Shown here: piece by piece, positions 33,239 to 41,485 of the stretch
How the letters are laid out: the number at the start of each line of letters is the position of its first letter
Position numbering within the stretch: the stretch's first letter is position 1
NCBI RefSeq assembly: GCF_001368915.1
Contig: NZ_CSTE01000001.1
Span: 755,884-819,883, forward strand
Length of the DNA stretch: 64,000 nucleotides
From: Haloferax massiliensis
GTDB lineage: Archaea; Halobacteriota; Halobacteria; Halobacteriales; Haloferacaceae
Direction of reading: 5' to 3'
Position numbers and translations under genes: made by a program
Notes under the pieces: generated by a model
Databases searched by the model: none
What the model was told of the DNA's origin: nothing
Seen by the model: only the letters and a program-made list of their open reading frames with translations

Positions 33239-33334
33239 GCATTCGCTTCGACGCGCTGGCTGATAGTCCTGTCGAGCGATTGACCGGACAATCACCGACT
33301 CGGCCGAACCTATCGACGTCGCCGCCGATTCCGA

Positions 33335-34174
33335 CTACCGATGGAGCAGATGCACGTACCGCACCAGCGACCGGTGGACGCGGCGCTCGAACACGCGTTC
33401 GACCTCCCAGCCGGCGTCTTCGGCCTCCTCGGCCCACGACCGGTCGGCGACCATCACGCACTCGGGGGCGACTCGGCGGACCTCCGCCAGCGCGCCGCCG
33501 ACGAGGTCCGAAAGCGAGTGTCGCGCGATTTTCGACTGCCGGCCGTAGGGGGCGTCGAACACCGCGCCGTCCATCGAGTCGTCGTTGAAGGGGAGCGAGG
33601 TGGCGTCGCCGCGGACCACGTCGCCGGAGCCAACGTAGTGACGCAGGTTCTCCCGCGCGCCGCCGACCATCTTCGCTTGGGCGTCGACGCCGACCACGTC
33701 GGCACCGACGAGGCCGGCTTCGAGGAGGACGCCGCCGGTGCCACACATCGGGTCCAAAATCCGGGCACCGGGCTCCGCGCCGGCCATGTTGACGAACGCG
33801 CGGGCGTCCACTGGGGCCATGCTCCCCGGTTGGAAGAACGGGCGGTCGGTCGGCTTCCGGTCGGCGAAGTCGCGGACGGCCTCGACGGCGGTCCAGCCGA
33901 CGAGACAGGCGTCCTCGGAGAAGTAGACCCGAAGCTCGTGGTCGGGGTCGTCGAGGTCGACGCCGAAGCCGCGGTCGACGAGCGCCGACCCGAGTTCGCG
34001 CTCGGCGTCGGTCGTGCTGATATCGGTGAGCCCTCGGACGTCGCGGGCGCGGACGGCGACGGTCCCCTCGCGGTCGACGTTCGCGGCCGCGACGACCGTC
34101 ACGCCCGTCGCGGCCGCCTCGGCCTCGCGGGCGGCGAAGGCGTCCTCCTCGCCGGCGAGTTCCAGTCCGTACAC
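33335..34174 (-). CDS. trmG10: tRNA (guanine10-N2)-methyltransferase, THUMP type
   Basis: A 279-residue protein with a THUMP-like RNA-binding N-terminal half (about 1-120). A Rossmann methyltransferase half follows, with SAM motif ILDPMCGTGGVLLEAG and catalytic FDAPYGRQSK (the D/N-PP-Y motif, here D-A-P-Y). It methylates G10 of tRNAs. GTG at 34174 (MYGLELAGEEDAF) is taken as start. The substitution in the catalytic tetrapeptide is a known variant type but worth noting. Confidence 0.86.
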   Translation of the reverse strand: MYGLELAGEEDAFAAREAEAAATGVTVVAAANVDREGTVAVRARDVRGLTDISTTDAERELGSALVDRGFGVDLDDPDHELRVYFSEDACLVGWTAVEAVRDFADRKPTDRPFFQPGSMAPVDARAFVNMAGAEPGARILDPMCGTGGVLLEAGLVGADVVGVDAQAKMVGGARENLRHYVGSGDVVRGDATSLPFNDDSMDGAVFDAPYGRQSKIARHSLSDLVGGALAEVRRVAPECVMVADRSWAEEAEDAGWEVERVFERRVHRSLVRYVHLLHR

Positions 34175-34298
34175 GCTCGGACCTGACGGGCCGCGGAAAT
34201 GAGGGTATCGGTCGTCGCCGGCCACCGACCGGCCGTGCCGCTGACCGCGACATCCCGACGACGGCGAGACTTATACCGACCGCTCCGAATCCACCCGT

Positions 34299-34610
34299 AT
34301 GGCCTCTCTCGACGCCATCATCTGGGGCGCGGCGGCGCTGGCCTACGGGCTCGGCGACTACGTCACGACCGTCCTCGGAGTCAGGATGGCCGGCGTGCAG
34401 GAAGGGAACCCCATCGTGCGACGCATCTCCGGCGGCGACCCCGGTCCGGGCTCGTTCGCGGCGTTGAAACTCGTCTCAATCGCGCTGTTCCTCGCCGCCT
34501 ACTGGGCGCTCAGACCGTCGGTCGCTCGCCTCGCAGTTCCATTCTCACTGACAGTTCTCGGCGCGGTCGTCACCGTCCGAAACGTCCGGATTATTCGCCG
34601 TCGTACGTAA
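34299..34610 (+). CDS. DUF5658-like membrane protein
   Basis: A 103-residue protein with three hydrophobic spans and the pattern YGLGDYVTTVLGVRMAGVQEGNPIVRRI, followed by ALKLVSIALFLAAYW. This DxxTT...ExNP arrangement is found in DUF5658-type small membrane proteins. Function unknown. It is located just upstream of tbp on the same strand. Confidence 0.7.
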   Translation: MASLDAIIWGAAALAYGLGDYVTTVLGVRMAGVQEGNPIVRRISGGDPGPGSFAALKLVSIALFLAAYWALRPSVARLAVPFSLTVLGAVVTVRNVRIIRRRT

Positions 34611-34639
34611 GCTGTCAACTTCTTGCACCAATCTTTTTA

Positions 34640-34651
34640 ACCCTTAAATAC
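34640..34651 (+). promoter_or_regulatory. TATA element of the TBP gene
   Basis: ACCCTTAAATAC lies about 22-28 bases upstream of the tbp ATG at 34669, with another AT-rich TTTTTAA at 34634-34640. Spacing implies a leaderless or near-leaderless mRNA. TBP would bind its own promoter, so autoregulation is possible but not shown. Confidence 0.6.
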
Positions 34652-34668
34652 GTGCCTTAAATCGTTGT

Positions 34669-35238
34669 ATGACCGACCCCAAGGACACAATCAACATCGA
34701 AAACGTCGTCGCCTCCACGGGAATCGGCCAAGAGCTCGACCTCCAGAGCGTGGCGATGGACCTCGAGGGTGCCGACTACGACCCCGAGCAGTTTCCGGGA
34801 CTCGTCTACCGGACGCAGGAGCCGAAGTCCGCGGCGCTCATCTTTCGGTCCGGGAAAATCGTCTGTACCGGCGCGAAGTCGACCGACGACGTCCACGAGA
34901 GCCTCGAAATCGTCTTCGACAAGCTCCGCGAGCTTCAGATTCCCGTCGACGACGACCCCGAAATCACCGTTCAGAACATCGTCACGAGCGCGGACCTCGG
35001 CGAGAACCTGAACCTCAACGCCATCGCCATCGGTCTCGGGCTCGAAAACATCGAGTACGAGCCGGAGCAGTTCCCCGGTCTCGTCTATCGCCTCGACGAA
35101 CCGAGCGTCGTCGCCCTCCTCTTCGGGTCGGGCAAACTCGTCATCACGGGCGGCAAACAGCCGAAAGACGCCGAGGCGGCGGTCGACGTCATCATCTCGC
35201 GCCTCTCCGAACTCGGTCTCCTGAACGGGTCGTTCTAA
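34669..35238 (+). CDS. tbp: TATA-box-binding protein
   Basis: A 189-residue TBP made of two direct repeats: IENVVASTGIGQELDL with EQFPGLVYRTQEPKSAALIF, and VQNIVTSADLGENLNL with EQFPGLVYRLDEPSVVALLF. The FPGLVYR motif inserts into the minor groove of the TATA box, and TFB is the partner. Haloferax has several TBPs, so this may be one of a set. The surface is acidic and the C-terminal tail short, as in halophilic TBPs. Confidence 0.96.
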   Translation: MTDPKDTINIENVVASTGIGQELDLQSVAMDLEGADYDPEQFPGLVYRTQEPKSAALIFRSGKIVCTGAKSTDDVHESLEIVFDKLRELQIPVDDDPEITVQNIVTSADLGENLNLNAIAIGLGLENIEYEPEQFPGLVYRLDEPSVVALLFGSGKLVITGGKQPKDAEAAVDVIISRLSELGLLNGSF

Positions 35239-35316
35239 CGCGCCGGTCGCCCGGCCGCGCCGCGCGACCGGGACCGAATCGACCGAACCTAAGTCAGTCG
35301 CGTCCCACGGGCCGGT

Positions 35317-35694
35317 ATGGACGCGCTCACCTTGCAGACGGCCGCCGGTGCGCCGGTCACGGCCGTCGCCGGAACGTTCGCGCTGTTCGCGCTGTTCCTC
35401 TCTCTCACCGCCCACATCGCCGCGCGGAACGTCCTCGGCGACGTGGAACTCAAGAAGGCGTTCGCCGTCGGGCCGGTTCCGGCGGCCGTCGCCGTCGTCT
35501 TCACCTCCTTCGGCTGGAACTCCTTCGTCGCGCTCGCGCTCGCAATCGGTCTCGATTTCGGCTTCGTCAAGTATCTCTACGGCCGGTCGAACCGCCTGTC
35601 GGCGTACGTGGTGACCATCCACTTCGTCGTCTCGGTGCTCCTCGGCAGCGTGCTGTTCGGCCTCGCCGCAATCCTCACGACCGCGCCCATCTGA
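35317..35694 (+). CDS. Conserved haloarchaeal membrane protein
   Basis: A 125-residue protein with four hydrophobic segments (about residues 15-35, 48-62, 65-80 and 95-120) and no recognised motif. It lies upstream of the CPBP protease on the same strand with a short gap, so the two may be co-expressed. Function unknown. Confidence 0.7.
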   Translation: MDALTLQTAAGAPVTAVAGTFALFALFLSLTAHIAARNVLGDVELKKAFAVGPVPAAVAVVFTSFGWNSFVALALAIGLDFGFVKYLYGRSNRLSAYVVTIHFVVSVLLGSVLFGLAAILTTAPI

Positions 35695-35739
35695 GGCTCC
35701 CGCCGTACTTTCTTGACCGAGGCCGTCGAACCCCTCGCC

Positions 35740-36681
35740 GTGTCTCCCCGTCGCCTCCTCTGGAACGACACGGAACGCCGGCCGCGCGCCCCGTTCCGCC
35801 TGCTCGCGACGCCCGTCGTCTTCGTCGTCGTCTCACTGGTGGTCGGACTCTCGCTTTCGACCGCGCTCGGCGGCCTCGCCGAGTCCAGCCGACTCGTGTC
35901 GCTCGTCGTCTCCCTCGTCTCGGTCGGGGCGAGCGGCCTCGCCGCGCTCGTCGTCGCGCGGTACGTCGACAGACGAACCATCGCGGACCTCGGCCTCGGG
36001 TTCGACCGCGAGTGGGCGGTCGACCTCGCGTTCGGCCTCGCACTCGGAACCGGTCTGATGACCGCCGTCTTCGTCGTCGGCGTCGCGGCCGACTGGATTT
36101 CGGTCTCTCCCGCCCCGCTCGGCGTCGACCGACTGCTCGGCGTCGGCTCGCTTCTGGCGTTCTTCGTCGTCGTCGGCATCGCCGAGGAACTCCTGCTCCG
36201 GGGAATCGTTCTCACCGACGTCGCAGAGGGGCTCCGCTGGCGGTTCGACCCGGACGTGGCAGTCGCCGGCGGCCTCGCAGTCTCGTCGGCGGTGTTCGGC
36301 GTCGCCCACTACACCAACCCGAACGCGGGGTTCGCCAGCACGACGAGCATCACGCTCGCGGGCGTCATGCTCGGCCTCGGCTACGCGCTCACCGGCGACC
36401 TCGCCATCCCGACGGGAATCCACATCTCGTGGAACTTCGTGCAGGGCGGCGTCTTCGGCTTCGCGGTCAGCGGCCTCGACTTCGGCACGTCGCTCGTCGA
36501 GACGACGGAACGCGGCCCCGACGTGATTACCGGCGGCGCGTTCGGCCCCGAGGCCGGCCTGCTCGGCGTCGGCGCGATAGTGCTCGGGGCGGTCTGTATC
36601 GCGGCGTACGTCCGAGCGCGCCGCGGCGACCTCGGGTTCGACCCGTCGGTCACGGTGCCGGACCTGCGCTGGAAACAGTGA
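35740..36681 (+). CDS. CPBP-family intramembrane metalloprotease
   Basis: A roughly 313-residue protein with about eight spans and the CPBP (CAAX protease/bacteriocin-processing) motifs: GIAEELLLRGIVL, then FGVAHYTNPNAG and IPTGIHISWNF. Glu-Glu-x-x-x-Arg and the two His are the expected zinc or catalytic positions. It may process prenylated or small peptides; the target is unknown. GTG at 35740 is preferred; a TTG at 35713 would add nine residues. Confidence 0.85.
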   Translation: MSPRRLLWNDTERRPRAPFRLLATPVVFVVVSLVVGLSLSTALGGLAESSRLVSLVVSLVSVGASGLAALVVARYVDRRTIADLGLGFDREWAVDLAFGLALGTGLMTAVFVVGVAADWISVSPAPLGVDRLLGVGSLLAFFVVVGIAEELLLRGIVLTDVAEGLRWRFDPDVAVAGGLAVSSAVFGVAHYTNPNAGFASTTSITLAGVMLGLGYALTGDLAIPTGIHISWNFVQGGVFGFAVSGLDFGTSLVETTERGPDVITGGAFGPEAGLLGVGAIVLGAVCIAAYVRARRGDLGFDPSVTVPDLRWKQ

Positions 36682-36696
36682 AAATCGGCGCGTCGC

Positions 36697-37542
36697 TTAC
36701 TCGACCAACCGCTCGATTTCGGTCACGAGGATGCCGCTCGCGCCGACGTTCTTCAGGTCGCTGACGACCTCGAACACGTCGCGTTCGTTCACGACGGCGT
36801 GGACGGCCACGGTCGAGTCGCCGGCGACGTCCATCACGGTCGGTCCGCCGAGGCCGGGGATGACCTCCTTCACGTCGTCGAGTTTCTCGCGCGGCGCGTT
36901 CATCATCAGGTAGCGCTTGCCCTCCGCCGAGCGGACGGATTCGAGCGCCATGAGCAACTGCTGGACCTTCGGGTCGTCGACCACGTCGGGGCGGGCGAAC
37001 AGCCGAACCGACGACGACAGCACCTCGTCAACGACGGCGAGGCGGTTCACCCGCAGGGTCGTCCCGGTCGAGGTGATGTCGATGATGGCGTCGGCCATCT
37101 CGACGTGCGGCGTCAGTTCGGTCGCGCCCGTGACCTCGACGACCTCGGCGTCGATGCCCTCCTCCTCGAAGTAAGTTCGCGCGATGTGCGGGAACTCGGT
37201 GGCGACGACCTTGCCCGAGACGTCGGCGACGGTCTCGATGTCGCCGTCCTCGGGCGCGGCGAGGACGAGCCGACACTTGCCGTACTCCAAATCGAGCAGG
37301 TCTTCGAGTTCGTGGCCCGACTCGCGGACTTGGTCGAGGCCCGTGATGCCGACCTCGGCGGCCCCGTCGCGGACGTACTCGGGGATGTCGGCGGCGCGGG
37401 CGAACAGCACGGTCACGTCGGGGTCGACGGTCCCGGCGTAGAGTTTGCGCTCGGCACCGTTGTCGAGGTGCAGTCCCGCACGCTCCAGGAGTTCTATCGT
37501 CGGTTCGTGCAGGCGGCCCTTGTTGGGCACGGCGATTCGCAT
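36697..37542 (-). CDS. hisG: ATP phosphoribosyltransferase (long form)
   Basis: A 281-residue HisG that catalyses the first step of histidine synthesis. [23 protein letters not shown] is the N-terminal signature, with the PRPP-binding DIISTGTTLR-like [14 protein letters not shown]-terminal ACT-like regulatory domain (about 205-281) gives feedback inhibition by histidine without HisZ. No other his genes are adjacent, as is common in haloarchaea. Confidence 0.95.
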   Translation of the reverse strand: MRIAVPNKGRLHEPTIELLERAGLHLDNGAERKLYAGTVDPDVTVLFARAADIPEYVRDGAAEVGITGLDQVRESGHELEDLLDLEYGKCRLVLAAPEDGDIETVADVSGKVVATEFPHIARTYFEEEGIDAEVVEVTGATELTPHVEMADAIIDITSTGTTLRVNRLAVVDEVLSSSVRLFARPDVVDDPKVQQLLMALESVRSAEGKRYLMMNAPREKLDDVKEVIPGLGGPTVMDVAGDSTVAVHAVVNERDVFEVVSDLKNVGASGILVTEIERLVE

Positions 37543-37620
37543 ACCTCTCCGTCACGTCCCGGAGGTAATTGACTTTCGCAAGCCGGAACGGTTTTTGACA
37601 CGTATTCCAAATGTCACTTC

Positions 37621-38715
37621 ATGGCTCCCCTTACGTTCGCCGGCGCGCTCGTCGGCGTCTCCCTCCTCGGGGCCGGTTGGTCGCGCGTCAGCGCCGGCCT
37701 CCACGAGCGCCGCGATTCGTCGGTCCAGCGGTTCAGAAGGCGCGTGCGAAGCAACTGGCTCTCCGCCGCCGTCCTGTTCGTCGGCCTCGTCTGGTGGACG
37801 AACGCGGACTGGGCGGTCCTCGCGGCCGTCGGTCTCCCGACCGACTGGCCGTGGGCGATTTTCGGCTGGGCGCTCGTGGCTGCCGGTGCCGCGGTCGTGG
37901 CGACCGTCTCGTACTTGGGCGCGTTCCCCGTGGCGAGGCGCGTTCGAGACGCCGATATAGGTGCGGGAACGGCCGCCGCGAAGATGTTCCGCTATCAGCT
38001 CTTCATCGCGGCGCTCGTCCTCTGCGTGGTGACCGCGCTACAAGTCGAATTCCGGGTCTTGGAGACCAGCGGCCTGCTCACCCTCCTCGCGTTCGTAGCC
38101 GCCGCATACGTGTTTTCGACACCGTTCGTCAGCGTCTCGCAGACGACGGCGGTCCCAGACGACGCGACGCGCGAGCGACTCGACCGCCTGTGCGACCGCG
38201 CCGGTCTCTCGGTCGCTCGGATTCGCCTCCTCGACGGCGGCGGCCACCGCTCGGACCACCTCGTCCGCGGCCCGCTCGGTCGGAAGACGCTGTTTCTCAC
38301 CGACTCGCTGCTCGACCGCTACGACGACGAGACGGTTTCGGCGCACCTCGCGGTCGACGCCGGGCGGGTCGCTCGGTACGTCTACGAGCTTCGCCTGTTC
38401 ACCGTGGGCGCGGCGGCTGGACTCGTCTTCGGGGGCTTCGCGTGGTCGCCGCTCGGGTTCGCGCTGTCGTTCTTGGTCTCCGCCGGAATCGGCGTGATCG
38501 TTCTCGTGACCGGCGAGTACGCGAGCAAGCGGCTCATCTATCGGGCCGACGAGGCGGCGGCACAGCGGGTCGGACGCGCGGCCGTCGCCGACGCGCTCGA
38601 CGCGACCGCGGACGAGGTCGACACCGGCCGCGCGGGGTCGCGTCTCTCGTTCGAGCCGTCGCTGGCGTCGCGCATCGAACGGCTCCGAGACGGCTCCGGC
38701 GCGGGCGAGGCGTAG
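37621..38715 (+). CDS. M48-like membrane protein lacking the zinc motif
   Basis: A 364-residue protein with N-terminal spans (about 5-20, 50-70, 80-105 and 120-165) and an M48-like cytosolic region (DRLCDRAGLSVARIRLLDGGGHRS, TLFLTDSLLDRYDDETVSAHL). Two further spans and YRADEAAAQRVG follow, matching the third-ligand EyxAD segment of M48 peptidases. The expected HExxH is replaced by HLAVDAG near residue 241, so it is probably catalytically dead. It may be a regulatory pseudoprotease. Confidence 0.72.
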   Translation: MAPLTFAGALVGVSLLGAGWSRVSAGLHERRDSSVQRFRRRVRSNWLSAAVLFVGLVWWTNADWAVLAAVGLPTDWPWAIFGWALVAAGAAVVATVSYLGAFPVARRVRDADIGAGTAAAKMFRYQLFIAALVLCVVTALQVEFRVLETSGLLTLLAFVAAAYVFSTPFVSVSQTTAVPDDATRERLDRLCDRAGLSVARIRLLDGGGHRSDHLVRGPLGRKTLFLTDSLLDRYDDETVSAHLAVDAGRVARYVYELRLFTVGAAAGLVFGGFAWSPLGFALSFLVSAGIGVIVLVTGEYASKRLIYRADEAAAQRVGRAAVADALDATADEVDTGRAGSRLSFEPSLASRIERLRDGSGAGEA

Positions 38716-38747
38716 AACCGTAGAAACGTCGCTTTGCGGACCCGCGA

Positions 38748-39260
38748 CTACCCTTCGACGAGGTGGTCGAGCAGGCGGTCGAACCGGTCGACGAACCGCT
38801 CGGGGAGCGACGGCGACACGTCGTCCAACAGTCTGGTCGTCCGCTCGGGGTGGGTGAGGACGAGCGTCACGCGGTTGTGCAGGTCGCGGTCCTTGCGGAC
38901 CACGTCGCGTTCGACGAGGTGGTCGAGGTGCCACTCCAGCGTGCTCCGGGCGACGCCGATGTCGTCGGCGACGTCGTCGGGGCGGGCGTCGCCGTGTTCG
39001 AGGAGGTGGCCGAGGATGTCGCGGGCGGTCTCCCGGCGGACGAGCGCGAGCGCGCCGCGCTCCCACGCGTCGAACTCCGGGGGGAAGTAGTGCGTCCGCC
39101 CGTAGAACTCGGAGCGGCGGACCGTCTCGTCGGAGAGCAGTCTGCGGACGTGGTGTTGTACCTGGCCGGGAGCGAGGTCGAGCGCGCGAACGAGCTCGTT
39201 GAAGTGGACTCCCGGGTTGTGCTTGATGTGGTCGGCGACGCGGGTTCGTGTCTCACTCAT
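38748..39260 (-). CDS. Winged-helix transcriptional regulator
   Basis: A 170-residue protein with two winged-helix units: MSETRTRVADHIKHNPG to HHVRRLLSDETVRR, and ARDILGHLLEHGDARPDDVADDIGVARSTLEWHLDHL. This double wHTH layout is common in haloarchaeal regulators. Its start overlaps the end of the upstream membrane-protein gene by 4 bases (ATGA), a conserved pair, so the membrane partner probably signals to it. Confidence 0.83.
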   Translation of the reverse strand: MSETRTRVADHIKHNPGVHFNELVRALDLAPGQVQHHVRRLLSDETVRRSEFYGRTHYFPPEFDAWERGALALVRRETARDILGHLLEHGDARPDDVADDIGVARSTLEWHLDHLVERDVVRKDRDLHNRVTLVLTHPERTTRLLDDVSPSLPERFVDRFDRLLDHLVEG

Positions 39261-39601
39261 GGGTCGTTGACCCCCGCCTCGCGCTCGATGCTCCGGGCGT
39301 AGTAGATGGCCGCGAGGACGAGGCCGGCCATCACGAGGTCCAAGAAGTGTTCGACGACGTGGTGGTCGAACTCGGAGAGGACGCCGCCGAGCGTCAGCGC
39401 GGCGACGGCCGCCCGCGACGCGAACGCCAACAGCGCCAGCGCGACGAGCAGGTGCGACCGCGTCCGCCGCCGGAGGAAGACGGCGACGCCGAGCGCGGCC
39501 AGCGTCACCGACGAGACTCCCGCGAGGACGACGACCGCGGTCATCCACGGACTGCCTTGGACGTGCCCCGGAACGAGCGCGAGGTTCGACGGGGGCTCCA
39601 T
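39257..39601 (-). CDS. Membrane partner of the adjacent HTH regulator
   Basis: A 114-residue protein with three hydrophobic spans (about 18-42, 50-70 and 80-104). It overlaps the HTH regulator by 4 bases and is upstream of it in the same operon. Pairing of a small membrane protein with a double wHTH protein is typical for haloarchaea. Role as a sensor or anti-regulator is an inference. Confidence 0.72.
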   Translation of the reverse strand: MEPPSNLALVPGHVQGSPWMTAVVVLAGVSSVTLAALGVAVFLRRRTRSHLLVALALLAFASRAAVAALTLGGVLSEFDHHVVEHFLDLVMAGLVLAAIYYARSIEREAGVNDP

Positions 39602-39764
39602 GTCCCCCGATACTGGGGGTCCGACCCTAAGGGGGCGTGCTCGTTCTCGATTTTCGGGAATCGGACTACCGCCGGTATTCGGCCCGCTCGGAGGCGAAAC
39701 GGCCGCTCGGTCCCCGCGGCCGCGAGACGGTGGATTCACCACCCCGCCGACCCGAACGAGCGAC

Positions 39765-41009
39765 ATGAACACGCTCCGAATCGCGGGCGGACAGGTGCTT
39801 CGCCCCGACGCGACGGTCGAGGACGCGGACGTCCTCGTGGACCGAGACGAGGGGACTATCCTCGACATCGGCGCGGACCTCGACGCCGACGCCGACGAGA
39901 CGCTCGACGCCGCGGGCTGTCTCGTCACGCCCGGTCTGGTGAACGCCCACTGCCACGTGGCGATGACGCTCCTGCGCGGCTACGCCGACGACAAGCCGCT
40001 CGACGCGTGGCTCCGCGAGGACATCTGGCCCGCCGAGGGCGCGCTCACGCCCGAGGACGTGCGCGCCGGCGCGGAACTCGGCCTCGTGGAGATGATTAAG
40101 TCGGGGACCACCGCGTTCGCGGACATGTACTTCCACGTCCCCGAAATCGCCGCCGCGGTCGAGGAGGCCGGCCTCCGCGCCCGCCTCGGCCACGGCGTCG
40201 TCACGCTCGGCAAGGACGACGCGGACGCGCGGGCCGACATCGACGAGAGCCTCGACGTGGCCCGCGAGTTCGACGGCGCGGCCGACGGCCGGATTCGGAC
40301 CGCCGCGATGCCGCACTCGCTGACGACGGTCGCGGAGGAGTACCTCCGCGAGTTCGTCGCCGACGCCCACGACGAGGGCATCCCGGTCCACTACCACGCC
40401 AACGAGACGACCGACGAGGTCGACCCCATCGTCGACGAGCGCGGCGAACGCCCGCTCGCGTACGCGAAGGAACTCGGGATGCTCACCGGCGACGACTTCC
40501 TCGCCCACGGCGTCCACGTCGACGACGCGGAAATCGACCTGCTCGCCGACGCGGGCACCGGCGTCGTCCACTGCCCGGCGTCGAACATGAAACTCGCCTC
40601 CGGCATGGCTCCCGTCCAGAAACTGCTCGACGCGGGCGTCACGGTCGGCCTCGGCACCGACGGCGCGGCCTCGAACAACGACCTCGACATGTTCGACGAG
40701 ATGCGCGACGCCGCGATGCTCGGCAAGCTCGCCGCGGACGACGCCAGCGCCGTCGCCGCCCCGGACGTGGTGCGGATGGCGACCGCCGGCGCGGCCGACC
40801 TCGCCGTCGTCGACCTCGACGCGCCGCATCTCGCGCCCGCCAACGACCTCGTGAGCCACCTCGCGTACGCCGCCCGCGGCTCCGACGTTCGCCACACGGT
40901 CTGCGACGGCCGGGTGCTGATGCGGGACCGCGAGGTGCTGACGCTCGACGAGGACGCCGCGATGGCCCGCGCCCGCGAGGCAATCGCGTCGCTCCGCGAG
41001 CGCGTCTGA
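39765..41009 (+). CDS. Amidohydrolase, 5'-deoxyadenosine/SAH deaminase type
   Basis: A 414-residue zinc amidohydrolase: VNAHCHVAMTLLRG, HYHANETTDEVD, HGVHVDD and GLGTDGAASNNDLDMFDEM contain the metal and catalytic residues. The family deaminates S-adenosylhomocysteine, methylthioadenosine or 5'-deoxyadenosine to inosine forms. Near residue 340 the text runs VVRMATAGAADLAVVDLD. The usual NGA...G.i..GxxAD connecting stretch (about 18-20 residues) is missing, a likely in-frame deletion. AhcY is encoded nearby. Confidence 0.85.
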   Translation: MNTLRIAGGQVLRPDATVEDADVLVDRDEGTILDIGADLDADADETLDAAGCLVTPGLVNAHCHVAMTLLRGYADDKPLDAWLREDIWPAEGALTPEDVRAGAELGLVEMIKSGTTAFADMYFHVPEIAAAVEEAGLRARLGHGVVTLGKDDADARADIDESLDVAREFDGAADGRIRTAAMPHSLTTVAEEYLREFVADAHDEGIPVHYHANETTDEVDPIVDERGERPLAYAKELGMLTGDDFLAHGVHVDDAEIDLLADAGTGVVHCPASNMKLASGMAPVQKLLDAGVTVGLGTDGAASNNDLDMFDEMRDAAMLGKLAADDASAVAAPDVVRMATAGAADLAVVDLDAPHLAPANDLVSHLAYAARGSDVRHTVCDGRVLMRDREVLTLDEDAAMARAREAIASLRERV

Positions 41010-41076
41010 ATCGCCGCGCCGGCCTGCCGCCGTCTGAACCCCCCGTCTGGTCCGCCCACACCGCCTTCCGACCTCG

Positions 41077-41388
41077 CTACCCGGCCAGTTCGATGCGCAG
41101 TCCGTCGTCGGTCACGCTGACCTCCATGCGCTCGAACGTCCGGTGGTACTGCGCGACGTGTCGCCCGTCGCTGTGGTCGACCATGATGGACTTCTCGAAC
41201 AGCGCCGCCTCGTGGAGCCGCTTGACCTCTCTGTAGGCCGTCGACAGCGGCACGTCGGCCCGACAGCTCAGCTCCTTGACCGTCAGCGGTTCGTCGGCGA
41301 CGCGCAAGAGGTCCGGGACTGCGGGGGCGCTCATCAGGGCGAACAACTCCTGCTCGGCGAGCGTCTTGCCGTTTTCTATGACGAGCAT
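41077..41388 (-). CDS. Small winged-helix regulator
   Basis: A 103-residue protein MLVIENGKTLAEQELFALMSAP with an HTH around ELSCRADVPLSTAYREVKRLHEAALFE. It is divergent from ahcY, with 97 bases between the starts, so it may control ahcY or the deaminase. The start at 41388 is chosen because upstream in-frame residues are non-helical and overlap the ahcY promoter. Confidence 0.76.
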   Translation of the reverse strand: MLVIENGKTLAEQELFALMSAPAVPDLLRVADEPLTVKELSCRADVPLSTAYREVKRLHEAALFEKSIMVDHSDGRHVAQYHRTFERMEVSVTDDGLRIELAG

Positions 41389-41485
41389 CGGCCCTCGGCG
41401 ATACAATCTCCCGGTTGACACTTGTAGATTCGGGGGCGCGACCGCCTTCGGTAGGGTTTTCGGACCCCTCTCCGAACCCACGGGT

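Noticed and set aside
34665..36764. 699-codon + strand frame overlapping TBP and the CPBP protease
   Set aside because: It is Arg/Pro-rich and in a shadow frame of three real genes.
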